NCBI GenBank assembly: GCA_029777735.1
Contig: JAKORR010000073.1
Span: 1-10,281, forward strand
Reading direction: 5' to 3'
DNA: 10,281 nt
Source of the DNA: Armatimonadota bacterium
GTDB lineage: Bacteria; Armatimonadota; Zipacnadia; Zipacnadales; FEN-943
The translations under genes were made by a program, and so were the position numbers. Below the pieces are notes generated by a model that did not search any database, was not told where the DNA came from, and saw only the letters and a list, made by a program, of their open reading frames with translations. This document shows positions 1 to 7,074 of this stretch, piece after piece. The first letter of the stretch is position 1, and every line of letters begins with the position of its first letter.

Positions 1-310
1 AGGTTACTGGGGTCCCCTCTGCACCAGAGTCTTGTGGCCCGAACTGGAGGGGCTCGCGCAGGCAATACAACCCACCGCGCACCAGAACGGTGCAGGACGT
101 TTCAGCGTCAGCTGCGCGGGCTTCGCGGACTGCATCACGAGCGCGCGTTAGAGTTGCGAAGGGACCATCGGTCCCCGTTTTGTTCGGTGCATCGAATCTT
201 CCCGACCACTTGTCGTTGCCCTGGGGCGAGACGTAAAACGTAGAATCGGCGCTAAGGGCCCCCTGGGTCAGGAGAACCGTTAGAGCGACTGTAGGGGCGA
301 CACGTCGCAT
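1..310 (-). CDS. Secreted pectate-lyase-like parallel beta-helix protein, N-terminal part
   Basis: The reading frame starts with ATG at 310-308 and stays open to the left edge, giving 103 residues. It begins with a signal peptide: MRR, then a hydrophobic run VAPTVALTVLLTQGALSA (residues 4-21), with likely cleavage around residue 20. The mature start carries FYVSPQGNDKWSG (residues 25-37), then DGPFATLTRARDAV (48-61), VLVRGGLYCL (75-84) and FGPQDSG near 90-96. This order (YVSP.G.D.WSG, DGPFATL..ARDAVR, V.GG.Y.L..PL, DSG) is the characteristic entry of secreted right-handed beta-helix proteins of the pectate lyase fold, whose coils follow further downstream. A strong Shine-Dalgarno site supports the start. 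The enzyme activity, probably polysaccharide lyase or glycosidase, cannot be read because the catalytic coils lie outside the window. It is divergent from the rhomboid gene. Confidence 0.85.
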   Translation of the reverse strand, partial: MRRVAPTVALTVLLTQGALSADSTFYVSPQGNDKWSGRFDAPNKTGTDGPFATLTRARDAVREARAADAETSCTVLVRGGLYCLREPLQFGPQDSGAEGTPVT

Positions 311-320
311 TGCTTACTTG

Positions 321-327
321 CCTCCTT
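321..327 (-). promoter_or_regulatory. Ribosome binding site of the beta-helix gene
   Basis: On the minus strand the sequence reads AAGGAGG, a full anti-16S match, with 10 nt between it and the ATG at 310-308. It fixes the start of the truncated left-edge gene. Confidence 0.8.
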
Positions 328-622
328 AGCAGCTCCATGGCAAAAGAGTGATAGACACCCGCATCGGGGCTGCTGTACGAGAATCTGCACAAAAGCATAC
401 CCCCGCAGGACGGTATACCGCGCGGGAACCGAGCCTGCCGACTACCTTCTTTCGTGGCGGAGGCGAGGAGTCCTGCCAGGTGGAAGTCCTGGTCCCGATC
501 GCCAAGGGATGGCGGCGAGCTAGGCCGTTCACAAGGTACGGACGTTGGAAGGGCGAAGAGCCCTTGCTAGGTCTCCTGTGTGTCGCGGGCAAGGGACGTG
601 GCAGGATGCTGAGGCCAGCTAC

Positions 623-627
623 AGGAG
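623..627 (+). promoter_or_regulatory. Ribosome binding site deciding the TTG start of the rhomboid gene
   Basis: AGGAG lies 10 nt upstream of TTG at 638. An in-frame TGA at 629-631 closes the frame directly upstream, so no earlier ATG or GTG start is possible. Confidence 0.6.
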
Positions 628-637
628 CTGACTGGCA

Positions 638-1825
638 TTGCTTTTTCCCTACGGCACAGAGCGAGAGCTGGAACGCGTTCCAGTGGCCACGTGGGCTCTG
701 ATCGCGGCCAACTGCTTCGTCTACGGCCTGCAGGTACTGCTCGGCTGGCAGGGCATGGAGAACCCCTTGGCGCTGGACCCAACGCAGTTTCACCTGTGGC
801 AGCCTCTCACGTCCATGTTCGCCCACGCAAGTATCGTCCACATTACAACTAATATGGTATTTCTATGGGTATTTGGTAGCCATGCAGAGGATGTCTTGGG
901 TATCGGTCACTATCTGGTTGTATACTTCGTGGCGGGGATTTCCGCGGCTTTTCTGCACGTCTGCATCCAAGGGCTGACAGTGGACCACGAGCTTGTAGGC
1001 ATGCTCGGCGCTTCAGGAGCCATCATGGGCATTCTGGCGCTCTTCGTCCTGCGCTTTCCCCGTGTACGCGTGCTCATCTTCTATATCTACTTTATCTATG
1101 TGGGTACCTGGCTGGTACAGGCTCGATGGGTGGCGCTATTCTACATAGGCTCGGACGTGATCTTGGGCATCGTCCAAGTAGTGACAGGGAGCGTGGGCGG
1201 AGTAGCCCACTGGGCTCATCTGGGGGGCTTCGCAGCCGGTGCGGCCGTGGCCTACAAACTCCGTCTGCCGGAGGCTGCGGCCTCCGATGGGGTCAGGGAA
1301 GAGATAGGCAAGCTGGCCTCGAGTGGTGCCTATGAGCTTGCGGCCGCTCGGGCAATCGAGGAGGCCGAAAAGGCTCCGGGCGAGGCGGCTGCCCAGGAGT
1401 TAGCGGCGGTTCACTGCGGTGCAACGGCTAAATTCGCCAACCGAGTGGCCGAGTACTGGTTGCGGGCCCTGCGCCTGCACATCGCGGCCCAGCAGTATGA
1501 GGGCGCCCTGAGGTGTTACGGCAAGCTCGTTTCCGTCTACGGCACGGCACAAGTGCCACCGCCCGTGCGCATAGCCCTCGCGGAGGCCCAGGTTTGCCTA
1601 CGCAATCCCGGCGGAGCCATAAGTATCCTACGCACAGTGCTCGAGGAGAAGACTTCGGCTTCGATGCGCGCGGAAGCCGCTTTCCGCGCGGGCGAGATAG
1701 CGGCGATGCACCTGCAAGTGCGGGAACTGGCCAGACAATACTTCAGCTATGTGGTACGCTACTGCCCGGACAGCCGGCAGGCGCTGGAGGCCGAGGATTG
1801 GCTGCGACGGTTGGGTGTCAGCTGA
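638..1825 (+). CDS. Rhomboid-family intramembrane serine protease with C-terminal TPR-like tail
   Basis: The 395-residue protein is a rhomboid protease, which cleaves single-pass membrane proteins inside the bilayer. Residues 1-210 form the membrane core, with hydrophobic segments near 18-36, 66-82, 92-112, 122-140, 145-160, 165-183 and 190-208. The family signatures are present: H68 and N72 (HITTN) in the second segment, the nucleophile S126 in GASGAIMG, and the catalytic H194 in HWAHLGGF. The dyad is intact, so activity is expected. Residues 215-395 are soluble, alanine-rich and helical, with TPR-like helix pairs (for example 270-300, 310-335 and 345-375), probably a cytoplasmic protein-binding tail. 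The start is TTG; the preceding in-frame TGA at 629-631 and AGGAG at 623-627 support it. The stop is TGA. The next gene follows after 93 nt on the same strand, so an operon with the kinases is plausible. The substrate is unknown. Confidence 0.9.
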   Translation: MLFPYGTERELERVPVATWALIAANCFVYGLQVLLGWQGMENPLALDPTQFHLWQPLTSMFAHASIVHITTNMVFLWVFGSHAEDVLGIGHYLVVYFVAGISAAFLHVCIQGLTVDHELVGMLGASGAIMGILALFVLRFPRVRVLIFYIYFIYVGTWLVQARWVALFYIGSDVILGIVQVVTGSVGGVAHWAHLGGFAAGAAVAYKLRLPEAAASDGVREEIGKLASSGAYELAAARAIEEAEKAPGEAAAQELAAVHCGATAKFANRVAEYWLRALRLHIAAQQYEGALRCYGKLVSVYGTAQVPPPVRIALAEAQVCLRNPGGAISILRTVLEEKTSASMRAEAAFRAGEIAAMHLQVRELARQYFSYVVRYCPDSRQALEAEDWLRRLGVS

Positions 1826-1896
1826 CAGCCGGGCTGCCGGGGTGGGTTTTGCCTCCTGTTGCAAATAGCTGCGGCTTGATATGGGGCCACCGACAA

Positions 1897-1910
1897 GCCG
1901 GCGCGCCGGC
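1897..1910. repeat. Perfect 14-bp GC palindrome before the sensor kinase start
   Basis: GCCGGCGCGCCGGC is identical to its own reverse complement and ends 8 nt before the GTG start at 1919. It covers the place where a ribosome binding site would sit, and no good Shine-Dalgarno is seen there. It could fold as a 5-bp stem with a CGCG loop and lower translation, act as a protein-binding site, or be chance in GC-rich DNA. Confidence 0.45.
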
Positions 1911-1918
1911 GTGAGACC

Positions 1919-3895
1919 GTGGACGTTCCGCTGCGGGCAAAGCTCTTGCTGACCTTGGTGAGCGTGGTGCTACTCGGGGGACTGCTCACGACCGTGTCGG
2001 GGAGCCTTCTGATAAAGCACATGGTTGTGGGCGAGGCCGAACGCCGGATGGCGCTTGCTCTTAAGACGGCGCGTGCGGTTCTCGACAGCCACTTGGAGGG
2101 CCTGAGGACGAGTGCTTCCGTAGTCGCCGGGAGCATGGCGCGAGAGATCCCGTGGTTCCCCGACGGCAAGCAGGCTTTTTCCCTAGAAACTCTGCGACAG
2201 AGGATAGGCAGTGATGTGTTACAGTTGGTTGATGCTGAGGGCATGGTGGTTCGGTCCGCCCGGCCAAAGGCTGTGGTGCCCAGGCCCGCTTCCAGCTATG
2301 TCGTGGATGAGGCTCTGGCTATGGGACAGGCGTGCGCCGCGATCGGACTTGTGCATCTCATGGACCTGGCGGCCGACAGCCCAGAATTAGCTGAACGTGC
2401 GCGCATCGAGGTCGTCCCGACGCCCAGGGCTAAGTACGGCCAGCCGCCAGAGCTTGACAAAGCGATGGTGATGGAAGCCGCCGCTCCGATCAAAACCGCG
2501 GGTGGGCGGCTCTTGGGCGCCGTGCGGCTCATGGTGGTGCTGAATCGCAACTTCGGGCTTGTGGACTTTATACGTGACAGCATCTTCGCGATGGGGTCCT
2601 ACCGCGGCAAGAGCCTAGGCACGGTGACACTGTTCCAGCGGGACGTGCGGATAGCTACCAATGTCACAGACCCTGGGGGCCGGCGGGCGGTAGGGACACG
2701 TGTCTCGGCAGAGGTCTTCGACTGGGTCCTAGGCGAAGGCAAGGTGTGGCGAGGTCCCGCCTTTGTAGTAGACAGCTGGTATATCTCGTCTTACGAGCCT
2801 ATCCGGGACGCGCGGGAGAAGATCATCGGCATGCTCTATGTGGGTGTGCTGAAACAACGTTACAACGACATGCGGGGCTGGGCGCTGGCGGTTTTCCTGG
2901 GGGTGAGCCTACTGGCCTTGGGCGGTGCGGTGCTGCTATCTAGTGCTTTGGCCGGGCAGATCGCCAGGCCTATTACGCGGCTGACTGCGGCGGCGACGAA
3001 GGTTGCTCAGGGCAATCTCAACCAGGATCTTCCTGTGCCGCGGCAGGCACGCAGGGATGAAATGAGCCGGCTTACGCTGGCCTTCAACAAGATGGTAATA
3101 GCCCTGCGCGAGCGCGATCAGGCTCTGCAACGCAGTCACCTGGAGCTGCGACGAACGACAGAAGAGATAAGGCGATGGAATGAGAACTACCTGGATACCC
3201 TGGAGTTCATCACCCACGAGCTAAAGAACCAGATTGCGGCTATGAAGCTGAACCTGCTGGCGTTGCACGATGGCTACGTGGGCGATATGACGCCACCTCA
3301 GTTCGAGGCTTTGGGTGATGTGCTGGCGGGCGTCAACCGTGCCGAGGAGATGATCCTCAATTACCTCAATCTATCGCGAATTGAGAAGGGCGAGCTGCAG
3401 GTGAGGGCTCGGCCGGTGCTCGTGGATGCCGAAGTGATGCAGTCAGTACTGCGCGACCTGCGGGGGCGCTTCGAGGCCAAGTCTATGCGGGTCGAGAACG
3501 AGCTGCCGACAGACCTGGTGGTGTATGCCGATCCCTCGCTGCTGCAGGTTGTGTATGAGAACCTGCTTGGCAACGCGGTGAAATATGGGCGCGAGGAGGG
3601 GCTGGTACGGGTGTGGGCTAAGCAGGGGGAGGCCTACGTGGAGCTGCACGTATGGAACGACGGGCCTGGGGTGCCAGCGGATCAAATGGCGCAGCTCTTC
3701 CGCAAGTTCTCCCGGGTGCACGAGTCAGTGGCTGAATGGGGGACCGGCCTGGGCTTGTTTGTAGCGCGCGAGATCGTGGCCAGACACGGCGGGGATCTTC
3801 GGGTGGAAGGCGAGTATGGAGCGTGGATCGATCTGATCGTCAGACTGCCTCGGTCCGACGTGCTCCCGGAAGAGCTGCCCTATGGTGAGCTTTGA
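1919..3895 (+). CDS. Membrane sensor histidine kinase with Cache-like sensor and HAMP
   Basis: The 658-residue protein is a transmembrane two-component sensor kinase. Transmembrane segment 1 is at about 8-32 and segment 2 at about 321-344. The roughly 285-residue region between them is extracytoplasmic; its end (RIATNV at 245-250, RAVGTRVS at 256-263, GPAFVVDSWYISSYEPI at 279-295, IIGMLYVGV at 302-310) matches the membrane-proximal part of Cache-type sensors that bind small ligands. A HAMP domain follows at 345-398, then a coiled linker. The dimerisation helix holds H433 in FITHELKNQI, the expected phospho-accepting histidine. The ATPase domain has the N box (N548, N552), G1 DGPG at 581-584, the F box LFRKFSR and G2 GTGLGL at 608-613. 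The H box has Gln where Pro is usual. Translation starts at GTG, the only start codon after the in-frame TGA at 1877-1879, with a weak ribosome site. No receiver domain is present; the receiver in the next gene is the natural partner. Confidence 0.92.
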   Translation: MDVPLRAKLLLTLVSVVLLGGLLTTVSGSLLIKHMVVGEAERRMALALKTARAVLDSHLEGLRTSASVVAGSMAREIPWFPDGKQAFSLETLRQRIGSDVLQLVDAEGMVVRSARPKAVVPRPASSYVVDEALAMGQACAAIGLVHLMDLAADSPELAERARIEVVPTPRAKYGQPPELDKAMVMEAAAPIKTAGGRLLGAVRLMVVLNRNFGLVDFIRDSIFAMGSYRGKSLGTVTLFQRDVRIATNVTDPGGRRAVGTRVSAEVFDWVLGEGKVWRGPAFVVDSWYISSYEPIRDAREKIIGMLYVGVLKQRYNDMRGWALAVFLGVSLLALGGAVLLSSALAGQIARPITRLTAAATKVAQGNLNQDLPVPRQARRDEMSRLTLAFNKMVIALRERDQALQRSHLELRRTTEEIRRWNENYLDTLEFITHELKNQIAAMKLNLLALHDGYVGDMTPPQFEALGDVLAGVNRAEEMILNYLNLSRIEKGELQVRARPVLVDAEVMQSVLRDLRGRFEAKSMRVENELPTDLVVYADPSLLQVVYENLLGNAVKYGREEGLVRVWAKQGEAYVELHVWNDGPGVPADQMAQLFRKFSRVHESVAEWGTGLGLFVAREIVARHGGDLRVEGEYGAWIDLIVRLPRSDVLPEELPYGEL

Positions 3896-3940
3896 AGGTA
3901 TCTGCAAGGTAAGGGAATCATGCTGGCGAAAGAAGATCCC

Positions 3941-3946
3941 GGAGGT
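3941..3946 (+). promoter_or_regulatory. Ribosome binding site of the REC-PAS-kinase gene
   Basis: GGAGGT is placed 8 nt before the GTG at 3955 and decides that start. The gap from the previous stop is 59 nt, consistent with cotranscription and independent translation. Confidence 0.75.
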
Positions 3947-3954
3947 GCGCTGAA

Positions 3955-5514
3955 GTGGCCGAAGGCCCAGCCGAAGACCCAAACAACGGTCGGCTGAGAA
4001 GCACAATACTGGTTATTGACGACGAAATAGGCATCCGTAAGGGATGTCAGCGCGTGCTTGCTGCCGAGGGACATGACGTCATTCTAGCCCAATCGGCTGA
4101 GGAAGGTCTCGAGATCCTTCGGCAGGGGCGGCAGGTGGATCTGGCGCTGGTAGACCTTCGGATGGAGGGCATGGGAGGGCTGGATTTTCTCGTCGAAGCA
4201 ACCAAGATCTCCCCTGAACTCGTGTGTGTCGTCATAACTGCCTACGCCACGCTGGACACGGCCATAGAGTCGACTCGGCGCGGAGCCTATGATTTCCTTG
4301 CCAAACCCTTCTCGCCCGAAGAGCTGCTACGGGTTGTGAACAAAGCCCTCGATCGGGTTTCGCTGATACGCGAGCGCAACCGACTGCAGGCAGAACGCGA
4401 GCAGCGGATGTTGGAGCTATCCACTGAGAAAAGCCGCCTGCGCAATATTATCAACTCGATGGCTGACGGCGTACTTGTGTGCAACGCAGAGCAGCAGTTG
4501 GTTCTCTTCAACCCAGCGGCCTTGCGTGTGCTGCCGGGGATCAAGCGCGGCGCCGAAAGCTATCCTCTGGCTGAGGTACTGCAGCCGCCCGAGCTGAACG
4601 ACGTGATCGAGGAGGCGTCGCGTCGCCGCGTGCGGCTGTCGCAGGAGATACGCCTGACGCACCTGCCGACGCAAGCCTGGGTGCTCGCCGATGTATCACC
4701 GGTGTGCGACGATACCTCGGGGCTGTTCCTTGGAACAGTCACGGTGCTGCGAGACATCACGGAGCTGAAGCGTGTCGAGGAGGTCAAGGCTCAGTTCGTC
4801 AACATGATCGCTCACGAGTTGAGGGCCCCGCTGGCAGCTGTTGACGGGTTCCTGTCCGTGCTGAGTGAAGGCTTGGTCAAGGACCCGGAGCAGGAGAAGC
4901 ACATGCTTCAGCGCTGCCGGGAGCGGATTAGAGCGCTGGCGGAGCTCGTCTCGGATCTGCTCGACATGGCACGCATGGAAGCAGGCCGTGTGCGCCGCGA
5001 GATCATGCCACAGAAGCTCAGCGACATCATCTCAGTCGTCGTGGAGCTCATGGCGCCGGTGGCCCAACAGCACGGTGTGACCCTCACAACCCAGGTGCCT
5101 GATGACCTGAGATCTGTGGACGCCGACCGAGAGGAGCTGATCAGGCTATTCAACAACCTGGTCAGTAATGCCATCAAGTATAACCGCCCGGGCGGCACAG
5201 TCACGATCACGGCTGCGGAAGATGGCGCCTACGTGAAGGTCGCCGTTGCCGACACAGGTGTGGGTATCAGCGAGGAGGGTCTGAAGCGTCTGTTCACTGA
5301 GTTCTTCCGCGAGAAGCGCCCGGAGACACGCGAGATCTCTGGTACAGGCCTGGGGCTAAGTATCGTCAAGCGAATCGTGGACTTCTACCATGGACGCCTG
5401 GATGTGCAGAGTAAGATAGGAGAGGGATCAACCTTTACCGTGTGGCTGCCCTTTAGCACGTCTGTGCCTTCGTCCGTCTCAGCTGCGACCGGCGAGTCGA
5501 GAGAGGGCCAGTGA
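3955..5514 (+). CDS. Soluble hybrid kinase: receiver, PAS, histidine kinase
   Basis: The 519-residue protein has no membrane segment or signal peptide and should be cytoplasmic. Residues 17-132 form a receiver domain with acidic residues D22/D23, phospho-acceptor D67 (LALVDLRM), T95 and K117 (AKPF), all intact. A charged coiled stretch at 135-165 leads to a PAS domain at about 160-272, starting INSMADGVLV and ending TVLRDITELK. A HisKA domain follows with H287 in MIAHELRAPL, then the ATPase domain with the N box (N401, N405), G1 DTGVG at 433-437 and G2 GTGLGLSI at 463-470. Both phosphorylation sites are therefore present, with the receiver first. This order suits a protein that receives phosphate from a partner kinase, most likely the Cache kinase just upstream, and then controls its own kinase module. 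The output partner of H287 is not in the window. The last 20 residues, rich in Ser, Thr and Glu, look unstructured. Confidence 0.93.
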   Translation: MAEGPAEDPNNGRLRSTILVIDDEIGIRKGCQRVLAAEGHDVILAQSAEEGLEILRQGRQVDLALVDLRMEGMGGLDFLVEATKISPELVCVVITAYATLDTAIESTRRGAYDFLAKPFSPEELLRVVNKALDRVSLIRERNRLQAEREQRMLELSTEKSRLRNIINSMADGVLVCNAEQQLVLFNPAALRVLPGIKRGAESYPLAEVLQPPELNDVIEEASRRRVRLSQEIRLTHLPTQAWVLADVSPVCDDTSGLFLGTVTVLRDITELKRVEEVKAQFVNMIAHELRAPLAAVDGFLSVLSEGLVKDPEQEKHMLQRCRERIRALAELVSDLLDMARMEAGRVRREIMPQKLSDIISVVVELMAPVAQQHGVTLTTQVPDDLRSVDADREELIRLFNNLVSNAIKYNRPGGTVTITAAEDGAYVKVAVADTGVGISEEGLKRLFTEFFREKRPETREISGTGLGLSIVKRIVDFYHGRLDVQSKIGEGSTFTVWLPFSTSVPSSVSAATGESREGQ

Positions 5515-5621
5515 GGGGCCGAAGACTTTGCCGCGGCGAACGACGTCTAGGCGTTTCCGTGCCTCCCGCAGGGGGACCGAAGCCGTACTAAGACAGGCTT
5601 GTGGCGGTGCAGGGGGCTAGT

Positions 5622-5651
5622 GAGGCTCATCGAGAAGTGTCATGGAGCCTC
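5622..5651. repeat. Inverted repeat, 7-bp arms
   Basis: GAGGCTC at 5622-5628 and GAGCCTC at 5645-5651 are exact reverse complements separated by 16 nt. The arms lie about 110-140 nt after the kinase stop. This may be a regulator site or RNA stem; there is no T tract to mark it as a terminator. Confidence 0.35.
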
Positions 5652-5833
5652 TCTTGGTGGTATGTTCTTTGGGTGCCGGATGAGGTGGTGTGTCTCACCT
5701 GAGGAACGTCGTACCTTTCGGGGTCACAGCCAGGCGGCTTGACGCCAACAGTCCCAGGGCCCTGCAAAGTCTCCGGGCTTGAGCAATGTAATTCCTAACT
5801 CGGCGCGTGTAGCGCGAGGGAGGACTCGACCGA

Positions 5834-5886
5834 GCAGACGGCTAACTGTCTGCCCCACCTCGACAGTCGGGCAAGATTCCTGCCCG
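5834..5886 (+). promoter_or_regulatory. Tandem leader hairpins before the M14 peptidase
   Basis: Two perfect 6-bp stems lie close together: GCAGAC at 5834-5839 with GTCTGC at 5848-5853 (8-nt loop), and CGGGCA at 5868-5873 with TGCCCG at 5881-5886 (7-nt loop). The second ends 7 nt before the purine-rich ribosome site at 5894-5902, so it could affect ribosome access. No ligand-binding riboswitch signature is visible. Stems of this size arise by chance fairly often in DNA of this GC content. Confidence 0.3.
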
Positions 5887-5908
5887 GGGCGCAGAGGGAG
5901 GTATATGC

Positions 5909-7051
5909 ATGGCCCTCGATTTCACCTCGGACTTCGAGACGGGAAACGGGGAGCTAGTCGACGCGAGCGGCGACGAGCTTCACTTCCGCGCCGAAAGCAA
6001 ACGCGGCGCGTGGATCTTGTGGTGGCACTTCGAGCTTCGAGACGTGGCGGCCAGGAAGTTAACAATCGTGCTCGACAACGCGGGAGAGGTCATGGGCAAG
6101 CTTACCAGCCTGTCGCGTGTCCACCCGGTCGTGAACCTCGGCGGCAAGGACTGGCATAGGCTCGCGCCAGGCACAGTCGATGAACTGGCCGGCACATGGC
6201 GGTTCGCGGCGCACTTCCCGCGCGACCGAGACGTAGCGCGCGTCGCCTTCTGCTATCCCTATGGGTACTCCGAGGCCTTGCGCCAAGCCCGTGGCTGGGC
6301 CAAGGCGGGCGCGGAGTTGCGGAGTCTGTGCGAGAGCCCGGGCGGGCGCGAGGTGCCGATGCTAGTGTTCGGCGATGCGCAAGCCCAAGGGCGGGAGCTG
6401 GTGGTGGCCGTCGCCAGGCAGCACGCCGGCGAGACGCCGGGGAGCTTCGTGCTGGAGGGTTTTGTGGAGGCCTTTGTGGCCTCGGGCGAGTGTGGTCGAT
6501 GGCTGCGCGAGCAGGGGGTGCTGGTGGTCGTGCCGGTCATGGATGTGGACAGCGTGGCGGAGGGTGGCTTTGGCAAGTGGCAACCACCGGTAGACTTCAA
6601 CCGTGACTGGGCGGGCGATAGCCGGTGGCCGCAGATCCGGGCCCTGCGTGGTGTGATCGAAGAGCTGGCAGCGAGGCATCGGTACAGGCTATTCCTGGAC
6701 TTCCACGCGCCCTGTGCGCACGAGCCTAATTTCCTGGCCCTCCACCCCGACGAAGTACTGCCGCCCGGGCCGCGGGCAGGGCAGAAGCTCTTCGGCGAGC
6801 TACTGGCGACTCACCAGTCACACTGGTTCGACTTTCACCCTGAAGACAGCTACATCTGCGCGAGCGAGGACGGCGTCTCCGCGATTGCCCAGGCACGAGA
6901 GCACGGTTGCACCGCCGTGGTCATCGAGACTACGTACCACCTGACGCGTAATGGCCGGATCGCCTCGCCGCTACGCTACCGGCAACATGGGCAGGCTGTT
7001 GCCATCGCGGCCGTGGCTTTCGTGCGGGAGCAGCGTGGGTCGGGCTTCTAG
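5909..7051 (+). CDS. M14-family zinc carboxypeptidase-like protein (cytosolic carboxypeptidase type)
   Basis: The 380-residue protein resembles the cytosolic carboxypeptidase (AGBL/CCP-like) branch of M14 metallopeptidases, which remove C-terminal residues from peptides or proteins. Residues 1-125 form the beta-rich N-domain of this branch, ending in FCYPYGYSEALRQA (114-127). The catalytic domain follows: zinc ligands H172 and E175 (RQHAGETPGSFVLEGF), substrate-carboxylate pair N231-R232 (DFNRDW), third zinc ligand H266 (LFLDFHAP) and the general-base glutamate E340 (AVVIETTY). All catalytic residues are present. The zinc motif reads HAGE where HPGE is usual. There is no signal peptide, so it should act in the cytoplasm. 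The start is ATG behind GAGGGAGGT at 5894-5902; the stop is TAG. It stands alone, convergent with the decayed minus-strand region, with a 394-nt leader region upstream. Physiological substrate unknown; it could be an amidase or peptidase acting on cell-wall or polyglutamyl-like peptides. Confidence 0.88.
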   Translation: MALDFTSDFETGNGELVDASGDELHFRAESKRGAWILWWHFELRDVAARKLTIVLDNAGEVMGKLTSLSRVHPVVNLGGKDWHRLAPGTVDELAGTWRFAAHFPRDRDVARVAFCYPYGYSEALRQARGWAKAGAELRSLCESPGGREVPMLVFGDAQAQGRELVVAVARQHAGETPGSFVLEGFVEAFVASGECGRWLREQGVLVVVPVMDVDSVAEGGFGKWQPPVDFNRDWAGDSRWPQIRALRGVIEELAARHRYRLFLDFHAPCAHEPNFLALHPDEVLPPGPRAGQKLFGELLATHQSHWFDFHPEDSYICASEDGVSAIAQAREHGCTAVVIETTYHLTRNGRIASPLRYRQHGQAVAIAAVAFVREQRGSGF

Positions 7052-7074
7052 GGGCGCCGCGGTATAGGCTACGG

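Larger units (their letters stand above)
311..637. other. Divergent intergenic region between beta-helix and rhomboid genes
   Basis: This 327-nt stretch separates two divergent genes and must hold both promoters, but I cannot point to a convincing -35/-10 pair on either strand. Structures seen are a 10-bp palindrome CGGTATACCG at 411-420 and a perfect 6-bp hairpin (AAGGGC at 549-554, GCCCTT at 560-565, loop GAAGA) about 70 nt upstream of the rhomboid start. A 5-bp stem CCAGG/CCTGG lies near 477-493. Open frames crossing the region have protein sequences that do not resemble anything I know. The palindrome could be an operator shared by the two genes, but that is only inference. Confidence 0.4.
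5515..5908. other. Gene-free region with several short hairpins upstream of the peptidase
   Basis: No frame in these 394 nt looks like protein on either strand, and no tRNA or known riboswitch consensus is recognisable. The stretch holds several inverted repeats: 5622-5651, a 10-bp palindrome CAGGGCCCTG at 5755-5764, and two hairpins at 5834-5853 and 5868-5886. TTGACG at 5739-5744 would make a good -35 element, but no TATAAT-like element stands at the right distance. None of the hairpins is followed by a T run, so a classical intrinsic terminator after the kinase gene is not evident. The region probably carries the promoter and a structured leader of the M14 gene. Confidence 0.45.

Noticed and set aside
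348..701. Plus-strand frame of 117 codons before the rhomboid gene
   Set aside because: It overlaps the rhomboid start in another frame, is rich in Arg/Gly/Pro without motifs, and has no clear ribosome site.
326..841. Long minus-strand frame across the divergent region and rhomboid start
   Set aside because: It is antisense to the rhomboid membrane core, its residues do not resemble a folded protein, and its end overlaps the ribosome site of the beta-helix gene.
1826..1860. Intrinsic terminator after the rhomboid gene
   Set aside because: The CAGC/GCTG stem is only 4 bp and the following T run is short and separated by a G-rich stretch.
3920..3997. Small ATG frame of 25 codons between the two kinases
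   Set aside because: It overlaps the kinase start in another frame, has no motif, and the GGAGGT site fits the GTG at 3955.
5739..5767. Sigma-70-type promoter for the M14 gene
   Set aside because: TTGACG is a good -35 element but the best -10 at proper spacing (CTGCAA or TGCAAA) is too far from consensus to call.
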